Positions 1 through 8,421 of a DNA stretch of 40,418 bases are shown one piece after another. Position 1 is the stretch's first letter, and the number at the start of each line of letters is the position of its first letter. Where the stretch lies: positions 1 to 40,418 of the forward strand of contig JAOZSV010000012.1 of assembly GCA_029939505.1 (NCBI GenBank). Direction: 5' to 3'. Under the pieces are notes generated by a model, which ran no database searches, was not told where the DNA came from, and worked only from the letters and a program-made list of their open reading frames with translations. A program made the position numbers and the translations under genes. The DNA comes from Thiotrichaceae bacterium. Its GTDB lineage: Bacteria; Pseudomonadota; Gammaproteobacteria; Beggiatoales; Beggiatoaceae.

Positions 1-4
1 TTTA

Positions 5-38
5 AGAAATCCGATTTTTGAAAAAAAATCGGATTTCT
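5..38. repeat. AGAAATCCGAT hairpin, copy 1 (family R1)
   Basis: Perfect inverted repeat with arms AGAAATCCGATTTTT and its complement around a short A-rich loop. It is the first of seven near-identical copies in the window, the others lying near 529, 13,266, 20,478, 24,099, 35,571 and 36,634. All copies are intergenic. Confidence 0.9.
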
Positions 39-81
39 AAGCTCGAATAGAATCGCTTTGCGTAACATCAGTCATTAAGTT

Positions 82-237
82 AAAGGGATTAAAAAACGCT
101 AACGACAAGGATTGTCTCAGCGAAGGGATTGATCCAATCCTTTCTTATATATAATCCTTGTAGTTATTGTTTGGTTTCGAGGTTTTTGTTTTTCTTCAAA
201 AAATAAAAACCTCGAAAACGAGAAAACTTGATCACCA
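82..237. repeat. Composite repeat element, copy A
   Basis: A roughly 155 bp block carrying AATCCTTGTAGTTA and AATCCTTTCTTATATA segments, then a CGAGG...CCTCG palindrome at 175-217, then AACGAGAAAACTTGAT. The same order of segments occurs in reverse complement at 28,221-28,330, so this is a dispersed composite element and not random intergenic sequence. No gene was seen in 1-247. Confidence 0.75.
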
Positions 238-247
238 AGTGTCAGTA

Positions 248-493
248 TTAGAAATTGGAATCCAACCTCTTGGCTTCACTTGCAAAAGGATTGATGATTT
301 TTAGCGTTTTTTCAACGACTTTCGAGGTAAAAGTTTTTGCGGTAGCAAAAACTTTTACCTCGAAACCATTTTGCATACATATTCTTGGTTCATAAATTTC
401 CTCTCTTGACAATGATTTATCTTCGTTCATCGGCAAAGGAGATTCCATTAATCGATCAATAATGTCAGCGGTTTTAAATTCAATGGTATACAT
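248..493 (-). CDS. Hypothetical 81-residue protein containing an in-frame palindromic repeat
   Basis: I do not recognise the family. The ATG-started reading frame encodes 81 residues with no signal peptide or membrane segment. The beginning (MYTIEFKTADIIDRLMESPL) looks like ordinary soluble protein. Positions 320-365 are a complete CGAGG...CCTCG palindrome read through in frame, giving a middle segment FEVKVFATAKTFTSKV that is repeat-derived. The gene therefore either tolerates a repeat-encoded peptide or is a decaying remnant kept open by chance. It lies alone between two repeat blocks, with no operon partner. A non-coding explanation is possible given its length. Confidence 0.4.
   Translation of the reverse strand: MYTIEFKTADIIDRLMESPLPMNEDKSLSREEIYEPRICMQNGFEVKVFATAKTFTSKVVEKTLKIINPFASEAKRLDSNF
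320..365. repeat. CGAGG...CCTCG palindrome (family R2) inside an ORF
   Basis: Arms TTTCGAGGTAAAAGTTTTTG and its complement; a perfect palindrome lying wholly within the 81-codon frame on the minus strand. Confidence 0.9.
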
Positions 494-528
494 AATATTT
501 ATCTCACGCGATGTTTCTCTTGAGGTTT

Positions 529-563
529 AAGAAATCCGATTTTTTTCAAAAAATCGGATTTCT
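529..563. repeat. AGAAATCCGAT hairpin, copy 2 (R1)
   Basis: The same arms as the copy at 5-38, with a TTTTTTTC loop region. It lies upstream of the 81-residue ORF and downstream of recN. Confidence 0.9.
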
Positions 564-574
564 AAGTTCAAAAA

Positions 575-657
575 GAAACCCAGTTTTTTCGTAACGACTC
601 AGCCTTGAAATTTATTTCAAGGCTGAGTCGTTACGTTTTTTCAAAAAACTGGGTTCC
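575..657. repeat. Nested palindrome downstream of recN
   Basis: The inner palindrome has 21 bp arms at 591-611 and 614-634, of type GTAACGACTCAGCC. It sits inside an outer inverted repeat, GAAACCCAGTTTTTT against AAAAAACTGGGTTCC. In transcripts from the recN side it would fold into a very stable hairpin, but no T-tract follows the stem on that strand, so it is better described as a repeat than as an intrinsic terminator. Related CTCAGCCTTGAAAT/CTGAGTAGTTAC fragments occur near 15,015 and 33,411. Confidence 0.8.
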
Positions 658-711
658 TTACATCACTAAAACCTGCCATCTCTTGAATCTTCAACTTAAA
701 AAATCCATTTA

Positions 712-2385
712 TTATTCCGTTTCACTGCGTTGTAACATTTCTTGAGCATGAGCCAAAGATTGCGAAGTCATTTCCACACCGCCCAACATACGCGCAACCT
801 CTTCAACACGTTCTTGACGACTTAAAGCAACAATATTGGCATGAGTACATTCTTCGCCAAAAGTTTTACTCACCTGTAAATGATGGTTACCTTGACAAGC
901 CACTTGCGCTAAATGTGTGATACATAACACTTGACGTTGTTGCCCTAAATGGTTAAGTAATTGCCCGACAATTTCAGCAATACCTCCCCCAATACCCACA
1001 TCAACTTCATCAAACACTAAAATGGGTACACCGCTATTTTGTGCCGTAACCACTTGTATTGCCAAACTAATCCGCGATAATTCACCACCAGAGGCGACTT
1101 TTTGCAATGGTTTAGGTGCATGACCCACATTCGTCGTGACTAGAAATTCTACAGTATCAGTACCTGTTGCCGCCGGTGGTGCATCTTCATCTGCTACATG
1201 AACTGCAATCACCAATTGTCCCCCTGGCATCCCCAACTTGTGCATTTCAGCCGTCATTTTTTCCCCTAATTCCTGCGCGGTTTGAACACGCTGTTGATGC
1301 AACGCTTCATTCGCCTCCTCATAAGCGTCCAGGGTATCAATGAGTTCTGCTTCAAGACGGTTCGCATTTTCCTCATAATTTTCCAATTCATCTAATTGCA
1401 GAGTCAATTCCTCAAAATGTGCGGGCAAATCAACAAAGCGAACTCGGTGTTTACGGGCAATATCCTGAAGTGCAGTCATCTGTTGTTGAACATCATGCAA
1501 ACTCGCAGCGTCGATATCCAAATGATGCAGATAATGGCGCAATTCTCCAACGGCTTCCTGTGTTTGAATAATGGCATTCTCTAAAAATGTGATGATACTA
1601 TCAAGTTTAGCATCATGCTGCTGCACTTCCTCCAAGAGATGACTGGTATTGTGAAGACTAGAAAGCGTTGAACTCGTTTCTTCGTTATCAAGTAATAACA
1701 ATGCTTCTTGACTATTTTCTAACAACTTTTGTGCATGAGCAAGGCGGCGATATTCGTTTTCCAAATGAGAAAGTGCTTCCGTTGTTAAATCAAACTCTTC
1801 AAGCTCTTGTACCTGATAACGTAATAAAGTCATTTTAGCTTCACGATCTTCACCTCCCAAATTATTCAAAGCGGTTTTAAGCGTTTTCCAATGTTCATAA
1901 ATTTGTGTGACTTCTTCTAAAACGCTCTTATCCTCACTTATTTCATCAAGTAACTTGCGTTGTACATCAGGCTTGAGCAAAGATTGATGAGCATGTTGCC
2001 CATGAATATCTATGAGATACTCACCCAATTGACGTAAAGTTTGCACAGAAACATGCTGATCATTGATATAACCTCGCGAGCGTCCATTATGGTTAATCAC
2101 ACGGCGCACTAAACATTCATTACCACTCCCACTCATTAAATCTTTTTCTTGCAACCACGCCACTGCATCAGTAGGTAAAGTAAAAGTCGCATTTACCTGC
2201 GCCGTTTCGCAGCCCTGTCGCACAGCATTACTATCTGCTTTTTCACCAAGTACCAAACTAAGGGCATCAATCAAAATAGATTTACCAGCCCCCGTTTCAC
2301 CCGTGATGATGGTCAATCCGTCATTGATGTGCAGATTTAATTGTTCAACAATCGCAAAATTTTCAATCTGTAAATAATGCAGCAC
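712..2385 (-). CDS. recN: DNA repair protein RecN
   Basis: RecN is an SMC-like ATPase that acts in the cytoplasm on DNA double-strand breaks with RecA. The N-terminus (MLHYLQIENFAIVEQLNL) and Walker A GETGAGKS near residue 35 are classic. The ABC signature ASGGELSRISLA and Walker B ILVFDEVDVGIGGG lie near the C-terminus. Between them are two charged, heptad-like coiled-coil arms. The length of 557 residues is normal for the family. The start is GTG at 2385, directly preceding the conserved LHYLQIENF; no strong Shine-Dalgarno is visible. It lies 42 bp downstream of nadK on the same strand, the usual gammaproteobacterial nadK-recN order, so the two are probably cotranscribed. No LexA box was recognised. 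Confidence 0.97.
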   Translation of the reverse strand: MLHYLQIENFAIVEQLNLHINDGLTIITGETGAGKSILIDALSLVLGEKADSNAVRQGCETAQVNATFTLPTDAVAWLQEKDLMSGSGNECLVRRVINHNGRSRGYINDQHVSVQTLRQLGEYLIDIHGQHAHQSLLKPDVQRKLLDEISEDKSVLEEVTQIYEHWKTLKTALNNLGGEDREAKMTLLRYQVQELEEFDLTTEALSHLENEYRRLAHAQKLLENSQEALLLLDNEETSSTLSSLHNTSHLLEEVQQHDAKLDSIITFLENAIIQTQEAVGELRHYLHHLDIDAASLHDVQQQMTALQDIARKHRVRFVDLPAHFEELTLQLDELENYEENANRLEAELIDTLDAYEEANEALHQQRVQTAQELGEKMTAEMHKLGMPGGQLVIAVHVADEDAPPAATGTDTVEFLVTTNVGHAPKPLQKVASGGELSRISLAIQVVTAQNSGVPILVFDEVDVGIGGGIAEIVGQLLNHLGQQRQVLCITHLAQVACQGNHHLQVSKTFGEECTHANIVALSRQERVEEVARMLGGVEMTSQSLAHAQEMLQRSETE

Positions 2386-2427
2386 TTTAATTATTATTTC
2401 TTAGTTTATATGTGATTTATCGCCTTG

Positions 2428-3327
2428 TCAGTCATTCAGATGGGTATAAATTGATTTGCTCCAATCCAATTTAGCACGTAAAATCGCAAAATGGTCATGT
2501 TTTTCTGGATGAATTAAGCGAATATGTTGGCGTTTCTCAATGATAACACGATCACCTGGTATAAGCGTCTGACATAATACACCATCAGCATTCAATTGAG
2601 CTTGCTCTATTCGATCATGAACAATGGTAATTTGTATATGTGAATCACCATCAATAACGAGTGGACGACTGCTAAGAGTATGTGGACAAATGGTAACCAA
2701 TACTAAAGCATTCAAGGAAGGATATATTAGAGGTCCACCTGCTGAAAGCGCGTAAGCAGTAGAACCCGTTGGTGTTGCCACAACCAAACCATCTGCACGT
2801 TGACAATTCACAAAATGTCCATCAATCATCGTTTCAAAAGTCAGCATGTGTGACTGATTTCCCCGATGAATAACAATATCATTTAAAGCATTACAATAAG
2901 ATAAACACGCTTTATCACGATAAACTTCTGCATAAATTAAAAGACGATCCTCTGAATTGTAAGCACCATTTAAAATTTCACCCAAATATTTTTCCATCTC
3001 TTTTGGTGAAATATCGCTTAAAAAACCCAATCGCCCTAAATTAATACCCAACAGGCAGACATCATACTGAGCTAATAAACGCGCCGCTTGTAATAACGTA
3101 CCATCTCCACCAATCACAATAATCAAATCACAATTCTGCCCTAATGCCTCAGTATTAGCAGCAACATTTATGTTTGTATGAGATAATAAATCTGCACTAG
3201 ACGCATCAACGAATATATTAAGATGACGTTTAAGTAGAAAACTTATCAAGAGATTTAAACAATCTTTAACTTGAATATCACCGTATTTAGCAATAAGCCC
3301 TATATTTTCAAACAGTTCTTCAGTCAT
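2428..3327 (-). CDS. nadK: NAD kinase (ATP-NAD kinase)
   Basis: Phosphorylates NAD to NADP in the cytosol. The diagnostic GGDGTLLQAAR motif lies near residue 75 and the second conserved block, ATPTGSTAYALSAGGP, near residue 185. Just under 300 residues is typical. I place the start at ATG 3327; a TTG one codon earlier is less likely. The gene is upstream of recN with a 42 bp gap and is divergent from hrcA across about 440-490 bp of AT-rich DNA. No frameshift or missing catalytic residue was seen. Confidence 0.97.
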   Translation of the reverse strand: MTEELFENIGLIAKYGDIQVKDCLNLLISFLLKRHLNIFVDASSADLLSHTNINVAANTEALGQNCDLIIVIGGDGTLLQAARLLAQYDVCLLGINLGRLGFLSDISPKEMEKYLGEILNGAYNSEDRLLIYAEVYRDKACLSYCNALNDIVIHRGNQSHMLTFETMIDGHFVNCQRADGLVVATPTGSTAYALSAGGPLIYPSLNALVLVTICPHTLSSRPLVIDGDSHIQITIVHDRIEQAQLNADGVLCQTLIPGDRVIIEKRQHIRLIHPEKHDHFAILRAKLDWSKSIYTHLND

Positions 3328-3330
3328 CAA

Positions 3331-3812
3331 TTATTACTCATTTCATTGATTGGTGTAACGTTTAGGAACAAGACGTGAAGTCTTATTCGTTTATTTCGTC
3401 AATTCGTTGTACTTAACGGTTGAATATTAGTCTTGCGCCAAATTTATGTATTCTAGCAATTATGACACTCAATGTTCAATTTTCTTGTAAATATTTGATT
3501 AAAAAAGAAATCTCATTTCAAACAATATAAATATTATTAAAAATCAATAAGTTAAGTATTTTAACACTCAAAAATAGCTCAACGCAAAATCACTTCAATA
3601 ATTTTTTTGAAAGTCGAAGAAAAACGATTAGCCTCGAAACTTGAACAATGAATGATATGATTTTATAAATCTAATTTATCTGTTATTAAAAAGATGTGAA
3701 ATTCTCACATTTTATAACCTTTTCAAATTTAAACCAATAAATCAAGTTTTTTTGAGTTGGAATTTTCGTGAGAAAACTTTTGAAAACTCCCTTAAATTTT
3801 TGGTGTGACAAC
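3331..3812. promoter_or_regulatory. Divergent nadK/hrcA intergenic region
   Basis: About 480 bp of AT-rich sequence between two divergent genes, so it must hold promoters for both. I could not confidently assign -35/-10 pairs. A half-site resembling the left arm of a CIRCE operator (TTAACACTC at 3561) lacks its right arm. A degraded CGAGG repeat fragment lies near 3630. No gene was seen. Confidence 0.35.
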
Positions 3813-4856
3813 ATGCTCCATAATGATCATAAGGGTGAACGCGCCCTACACTTATTAAAGGTATTAGTTAATTGCTATATCCGTGATGGGCAACCTGTTG
3901 GCTCACGCACACTATCACGCGAAGCTGAACTCAAACTGAGTCCAGCGACTATTCGTAATGTGATGGCTGATCTGGAAGAAATGGGGCTCGTTTGCTCACC
4001 ACATACGTCAGCAGGGCGTATTCCTACTGTACGCGGCTATCGGCTATTCATTGATAGTTTATTGCAAGTTAAACCCGTTAATCGTGAACAAGAACAACGC
4101 CTTCGTCGCCAATTTCGTCAAAAAAACAATGATCGATGTTTATTAGAAAAAACGTCTAACCTACTGTCTGAATTTACCCACTTAGTTGGTGTGGTTATGT
4201 TTCCCAAGATTGATTCTAAAGCATTGCGCCATATCGAATTTTTACCTCTCTCCAAAAAACAAGTCCTGGTTATCTTAATCTTTAACGAACAGGATGTCGA
4301 AAATCGCATTATACACACCTCTCGCACTTACTCACCTGCCGAATTACAAAATGCAACCAATTATTTAAATAACGCTTTTGTGGGTAAGGATATTAAAACG
4401 GTGCGTGAAGATTTGCTCCATGAATTAAAGGAAACAGATAAAAATGGTGATAAAATGATGCAAATAGTCATAGAAATGGCGGAAAAAGCCTTTAATTGCT
4501 CTGATTTTAATGAGCGCGATTTTGTAATGACTGGACAAACTAATCTGATGGAAATCGCCGAATTATCCAATGTAGAAAAATTACGTCAATTATTTATCAC
4601 ATTTAACAAAAAATGCGATATTTTGCATTTATTTGATCAAGCACTTAAAGCCAAAAATAGACAGATTTTTATTGGCGAAGAATCAGGCTATGAAGTTTTA
4701 TGTGATTGCAGTGTCGTCGCCTCACCCTATATTGTCAAAGGTACTGTTATAGGCGTACTCGGTGTGATAGGGCATACACGTATGCCCTATGAACGTATCA
4801 TCCCCATTGTCGATTTGACGGCAAAATTACTTGGTTCAGCCTTGAACCATCACTAA
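3813..4856 (+). CDS. hrcA: Heat-inducible transcription repressor HrcA
   Basis: HrcA represses chaperone operons by binding CIRCE operators and is itself kept active by GroE. The N-terminal winged-helix block RYIRDGQPVGSRTLSR is recognisable (here CYIRDGQPVGSRTLSR), followed by LKLSPATIRNVMADLEEMGL and SPHTSAGRIPTVRGYRLFID. The C-terminus has the family's GVLGVIGHTRMPYERIIPIV. I chose ATG 3813 because the protein then begins just before the conserved ERALHLLKVLV; a GTG at 3768 would add 15 residues. The length is about 347 residues, as expected. It heads the hrcA-grpE-dnaK-dnaJ cluster. No full CIRCE element was found in front of any gene of this cluster. Confidence 0.95.
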   Translation: MLHNDHKGERALHLLKVLVNCYIRDGQPVGSRTLSREAELKLSPATIRNVMADLEEMGLVCSPHTSAGRIPTVRGYRLFIDSLLQVKPVNREQEQRLRRQFRQKNNDRCLLEKTSNLLSEFTHLVGVVMFPKIDSKALRHIEFLPLSKKQVLVILIFNEQDVENRIIHTSRTYSPAELQNATNYLNNAFVGKDIKTVREDLLHELKETDKNGDKMMQIVIEMAEKAFNCSDFNERDFVMTGQTNLMEIAELSNVEKLRQLFITFNKKCDILHLFDQALKAKNRQIFIGEESGYEVLCDCSVVASPYIVKGTVIGVLGVIGHTRMPYERIIPIVDLTAKLLGSALNHH

Positions 4857-4940
4857 TCTATCCCTATTCATTCCCTGTCAATGTGCATATTAATCTTGAA
4901 CATCAATATTTCCTCGCCAACGCTTTGGAATTTGGAGTCC

Positions 4941-4985
4941 ATTCGAGGTTTGAGTTTTTTTTTCAAAAAAACTCAAACCTCGAAT
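4941..4985. repeat. CGAGG...CCTCG palindrome (R2) in a GGAGTCCA site
   Basis: Perfect palindrome with arms ATTCGAGGTTTGAGTTTTTT, flanked by GGAGTCC on the left and CTTTAGATTTGG on the right, which is the filled-site context described in the findings. It lies in the hrcA-grpE gap. Confidence 0.9.
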
Positions 4986-5067
4986 CCTTTAGATTTGGAA
5001 TTTTCAAGTTAATATAACAATAGTTCTGACCATTTTTAAAATTGAGAGAGTAATGATTTATAACTCT

Positions 5068-5096
5068 TTGAAAGTGAAACATTTTCTATATTATAA
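5068..5096 (+). promoter_or_regulatory. Candidate promoter of grpE
   Basis: TTGAAA at 5068-5073 and TTATAA at 5091-5096 are separated by 17 bp. An alternative heat-shock reading is CTTTGAAA followed by TATATT with a 13 bp spacer. Either would start a leader of about 100 nt ahead of grpE. AT-rich sequence makes chance matches common. Confidence 0.3.
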
Positions 5097-5196
5097 AAAT
5101 AAAAATGACATAAGTGACAAAAACGGTCCGAAGTATTGTATAAAAAAATTGACCTAAAAAACGAATGATGAAATCTGTAATTCAGAAGGAGTTTCC

Positions 5197-5904
5197 ATGA
5201 AAAGTGACGAATCCCTTAATGAAAAACCTGTATCTCCTGCCAATAAAACGGCTAAAAAAGGGAACGATATTCCCGATGGAGAAATTGACGACGTGTCAGA
5301 TAATTTTATGGAAGAAGAAATTGAAACATCAACTACAGCATCAACAAGTAAAGCCGAACCCGTAGATATTCCATTAGAATCGACGCAGACGACAGAAAAA
5401 ACGGCACTCTCAGTAAAGGAGCTAACCCGTCAATTAGCTTCGGTTCAAAAAAAAGCGGATAGCTATTGGGACAGTTTGCTCCGCAAACAAGCTGAAAATG
5501 ATAACCTACAAAAACGCATGGCTCGTGATTTAGAAAAAGCGCGTAAATACGCCCTTGAAAAATTTGCCATCGAATTACTTGCGGTTAAAGACAGTATGGA
5601 ATTCGGTATAGATGCGGCAACAAAACCAGGAACGGACTTAAAAGCAATACATGATGGCATGACATTGACTTTAAAAATGCTAACCGACACCATGGCAAAA
5701 TTTAACATTGTGGAAATTAATCCACAAGATGAAAAATTTAATCCGCAAAAGCATGAAGCCATAATAACGCAAGAAGCAAAACCAAATGTCGAAGCAGGAA
5801 CCGTATTGCACGTCCATCAAAAAGGTTATCACATCAATGATCGCCTATTACGTCCTGCACGGGTAGTGGTCGCAAAAGCTTCCCCCATTGAAAATAAAGG
5901 TTAA
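5197..5904 (+). CDS. grpE: Nucleotide exchange factor GrpE
   Basis: GrpE releases ADP from DnaK and works as a dimer in the cytosol. The first 70 or so residues are acidic and disordered. A long coiled-coil helix follows (about residues 70-140, with the family's NLQKRMARDLEKARKYALEKF). The beta-wing ends with VLHVHQKGYHINDRLLRPARV, the family signature. At 235 residues it is a little longer than usual because of the acidic N-terminus. ATG 5197 is supported by AAGGAG at 5187-5192. It lies between hrcA and dnaK, and probably shares heat-shock control with them. Confidence 0.96.
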   Translation: MKSDESLNEKPVSPANKTAKKGNDIPDGEIDDVSDNFMEEEIETSTTASTSKAEPVDIPLESTQTTEKTALSVKELTRQLASVQKKADSYWDSLLRKQAENDNLQKRMARDLEKARKYALEKFAIELLAVKDSMEFGIDAATKPGTDLKAIHDGMTLTLKMLTDTMAKFNIVEINPQDEKFNPQKHEAIITQEAKPNVEAGTVLHVHQKGYHINDRLLRPARVVVAKASPIENKG

Positions 5905-5917
5905 AGCCTTATATCAC

Positions 5918-5960
5918 CATTGTCAATGATAAATTGTCAATGATAAATTGTGAATGATGT
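5918..5960. repeat. 14 bp tandem repeat, about three copies
   Basis: TTGTCAATGATAAA is repeated twice exactly, followed by a diverged third copy, just after grpE. A degraded CGAGG palindrome follows at 5961-5995. No function was recognised. Confidence 0.7.
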
Positions 5961-6038
5961 TTGAGGCTAAAGTTTTTTGAAGAAATTAGCCTCGAACTGA
6001 CTGAATAACTAATAATAACTGAAAAGGAGAATAAACCA

Positions 6039-7985
6039 ATGAGTAAAATTATTGGGATTGACTTAGGAACAACCAACTCTTGTGTCGCGGTAATGGAAGG
6101 TAAAAATAACCGCGTCATTGAAAACAGCGAAGGTACACGCACCACACCATCCATTATTGCTTACACCAACGATGATGAAGTGTTAGTAGGGCAATCTGCT
6201 AAACGTCAAGCCGTTACCAACCCAAACAATACCCTGTTCGCGGTGAAACGTCTGATTGGGCGCAAGTTTAAAGACAAGGTGGTACAACGCGATGTCGATA
6301 TGGTGCCCTATAAAATCGTAGGGGCAGACAATGGTGATGCCTGGGTAGCAGTGAATGACAAAAAAATGGCCCCTCCCGAAATCTCTGCCCGTGTATTGAT
6401 GAAAATGAAAAAAACGGCAGAGGATTATTTGGGCGAGCAAGTAACAGAAGCCGTTATTACTGTTCCAGCCTACTTCAATGACTCCCAGCGTCAAGCAACA
6501 AAAGACGCAGGACGCATCGCAGGCTTAGAAGTCAAACGCATCATCAACGAGCCAACAGCGGCAGCCTTAGCTTATGGCATGGATAAAAAACGCGGTGATG
6601 TCAAAATTGTCGTGTATGACTTGGGAGGTGGCACATTTGATATTTCCATTATTGAAATCGCCGAAGTCGATGGCGAACATCAATTTGAAGTGCTATCTAC
6701 CAATGGTGACACCTTCTTAGGCGGCGAAGACTTCGATATACGCATCATTGACTACTTGGTTGAAGAATTTAAAAAAGACAGTGGGATTAACTTAAAAAAT
6801 GATCCCTTAGCTTTGCAACGCCTTAAAGAAGCCGCTGAAAAGGCCAAGATTGAACTGTCTTCAAGCCAGCAAACCGACATTAATTTGCCCTACGTCACAG
6901 CAGATGCCAGCGGCCCCAAACACCTGAATATTAAATTAAACCGTGCCAAACTCGAAGCCTTAGTAGAAGACCTCATTGAACGTAGCATAGGGCCATGCAA
7001 AACCGCGCTAAAAGATGCAAAGTTGTCACCTGAGGACATCAACGAAGTCATCTTAGTCGGTGGGCAAACTCGTATGCCCAAAGTACAAGAAGTCGTTAAA
7101 GAATTGTTTGGTAAAGAGGCACGTAAAGATGTCAACCCCGATGAAGCTGTTGCCATCGGTGCAGCCATTCAAGGCGGTGTATTAAGCGGTGAGGTGACAG
7201 ATGTGTTGTTATTAGATGTCTCCCCACTGTCTCTCGGTATTGAAACCATGGGCGGAGTGATGACCAAGCTCATTGCTAAGAATACCACTATTCCAACAAA
7301 ACACTCGCAAATCTTCTCTACTGCTGATGACAATCAAACGGCAGTGACAGTACATATATTGCAAGGTGAACGTGATGTCGCAACCGCTAATAAGTCGTTA
7401 GAAAAATTTGATTTAGTCGGTATTCCACCCGCACCGCGTGGTGTTCCACAAATCGAAGTGACTTTTGACATTGATGCCAATGGTATTTTGCACGTTTCCG
7501 CTAAAGACAAAGCGACGGGCAAAGAACAATCTATTTCCATCAAAGCCTCTAGCGGCTTGTCTGATGATGAAATAGAGAAAATGGTCAATGATGCCGAAGT
7601 TCATGCCAGCGAAGATAAGAAGTTCCATGAACTGGTTGAAGCACGTAACAGCGCAGACAATTTGATTCACGCGACGACTAAGTCCTTAAAAGATTTAGAT
7701 GATAAGGTCAGCGCTGATGACAAAACCAGCGTTGATGCGGCTATTGATGATCTCAAGGAAACACTCAAAAGTGACGACAAAGAAGCCATTGAAGCTAAGA
7801 CTAAAACCTTAGCTGAAATATCAGGCAAAATTGCACAACAAGCTTATGCACAACAAGCTGAAGGTGACACGCCAGACGGTTTTACAGAAGCCGCGAAATC
7901 CGCAGAGAACAAAGCTAAACCTAAAGACAATCAATCAGATGTGGTTGATGCAGAATTTGAAGAAGTTAAAGACGGTAAAAAATGA
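6039..7985 (+). CDS. dnaK: Chaperone protein DnaK (Hsp70)
   Basis: ATP-driven Hsp70 chaperone acting with DnaJ and GrpE in the cytosol. The nucleotide-binding domain opens with [17 protein letters not shown], and carries [13 protein letters not shown] near residue 195 and [13 protein letters not shown] near residue 340. The interdomain linker ([16 protein letters not shown]) and the substrate-binding beta domain follow. The C-terminal tail ends [14 protein letters not shown], matching the conserved EEV-type ending. The length of 648 residues is normal. The start is supported by AAGGAG about 10 bases upstream. It lies 134 bp after grpE. Confidence 0.99.
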   Translation: MSKIIGIDLGTTNSCVAVMEGKNNRVIENSEGTRTTPSIIAYTNDDEVLVGQSAKRQAVTNPNNTLFAVKRLIGRKFKDKVVQRDVDMVPYKIVGADNGDAWVAVNDKKMAPPEISARVLMKMKKTAEDYLGEQVTEAVITVPAYFNDSQRQATKDAGRIAGLEVKRIINEPTAAALAYGMDKKRGDVKIVVYDLGGGTFDISIIEIAEVDGEHQFEVLSTNGDTFLGGEDFDIRIIDYLVEEFKKDSGINLKNDPLALQRLKEAAEKAKIELSSSQQTDINLPYVTADASGPKHLNIKLNRAKLEALVEDLIERSIGPCKTALKDAKLSPEDINEVILVGGQTRMPKVQEVVKELFGKEARKDVNPDEAVAIGAAIQGGVLSGEVTDVLLLDVSPLSLGIETMGGVMTKLIAKNTTIPTKHSQIFSTADDNQTAVTVHILQGERDVATANKSLEKFDLVGIPPAPRGVPQIEVTFDIDANGILHVSAKDKATGKEQSISIKASSGLSDDEIEKMVNDAEVHASEDKKFHELVEARNSADNLIHATTKSLKDLDDKVSADDKTSVDAAIDDLKETLKSDDKEAIEAKTKTLAEISGKIAQQAYAQQAEGDTPDGFTEAAKSAENKAKPKDNQSDVVDAEFEEVKDGKK

Positions 7986-8027
7986 GTTCGAGGCTAGAGT
8001 TTGTCTTCAAAAAACTTTAGCATCGAT
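7986..8027. repeat. Degenerate CGAGG palindrome (R2)
   Basis: GTTCGAGGCTAGAGTTTG...AACTTTAGCATCGAT; the right arm is mutated. It begins at the dnaK stop codon. Confidence 0.65.
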
Positions 8028-8127
8028 CACGCAATTTTTTTGAAAGGGCCGTTTCTAAGAATTTATTTATCTGAACGTCTATATATTATAGATTTTCAGA
8101 AAATTTCAAAATACAGGTTATTCAATA

Positions 8128-8355
8128 ATGCGAATTAAGAGTTGAAATTCCATTGAAAATGGAGTTCGAGGTTTTCGTTTTTTTTATAAACTAAAACCTC
8201 GAAAACGCTTTAGCTTTGTTGCTTTGGAGTACATTCGATTCGAGGTTCAAGTTTTTTCAGTAAAAAAAACTTGAACCTCGAATTGAGTTTTTTGAAGAAA
8301 AACTCAAACCTCGAATGCTTTAGCTTTGTTCTCCAATTTTAACTCTTAATTCGTA
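8128..8355. mobile_element. MITE-like element between dnaK and dnaJ
   Basis: The ends are a 22 bp inverted repeat (left TGCGAATTAAGAGTTGAAAT type, 20 of 22 matching the right end at 8335-8356). The hexamer TCAATA occurs directly outside both ends (8122-8127 and 8356-8361), as expected of a target-site duplication. The interior carries no gene but three CGAGG palindromes (8164-8203, 8238-8283, and a half copy at 8284-8317) and the flank motif GCTTTAGCTTTG. The left end of a second copy starts at about 16,014, exactly at the stop codon of another gene. Confidence 0.7.
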
Positions 8356-8360
8356 TCAAT

Positions 8361-8395
8361 AAAGGCGCAATGTCGTAAGGCTTTGCGCCTTTTTT
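8361..8395 (+). terminator. Intrinsic terminator-like hairpin just before dnaJ
   Basis: AAAGGCGCAA at 8361-8370 pairs perfectly with TTGCGCCTTT at 8383-8392 around a 12 nt loop, followed by a short run of T. It ends about 27 bp before the dnaJ start codon, so it may act as an attenuator and not only as the end of the dnaK transcript. Confidence 0.7.
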
Positions 8396-8421
8396 CTAAT
8401 TACAGTGATTACGTGGAAAAA

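Noticed and set aside
575-657. Rho-independent terminator of recN
   Set aside because: The stem is strong, but on the recN strand it is followed by A-rich and not T-rich sequence.
3561-3590. Possible CIRCE operator upstream of hrcA
   Set aside because: Only the left arm resembles CIRCE (TTAACACTC); the expected right arm matches at two of nine positions.
6183-7670. Long antisense open frames across dnaK
   Set aside because: They are mirror effects of dnaK codon usage with no start context or homology that I recognise.
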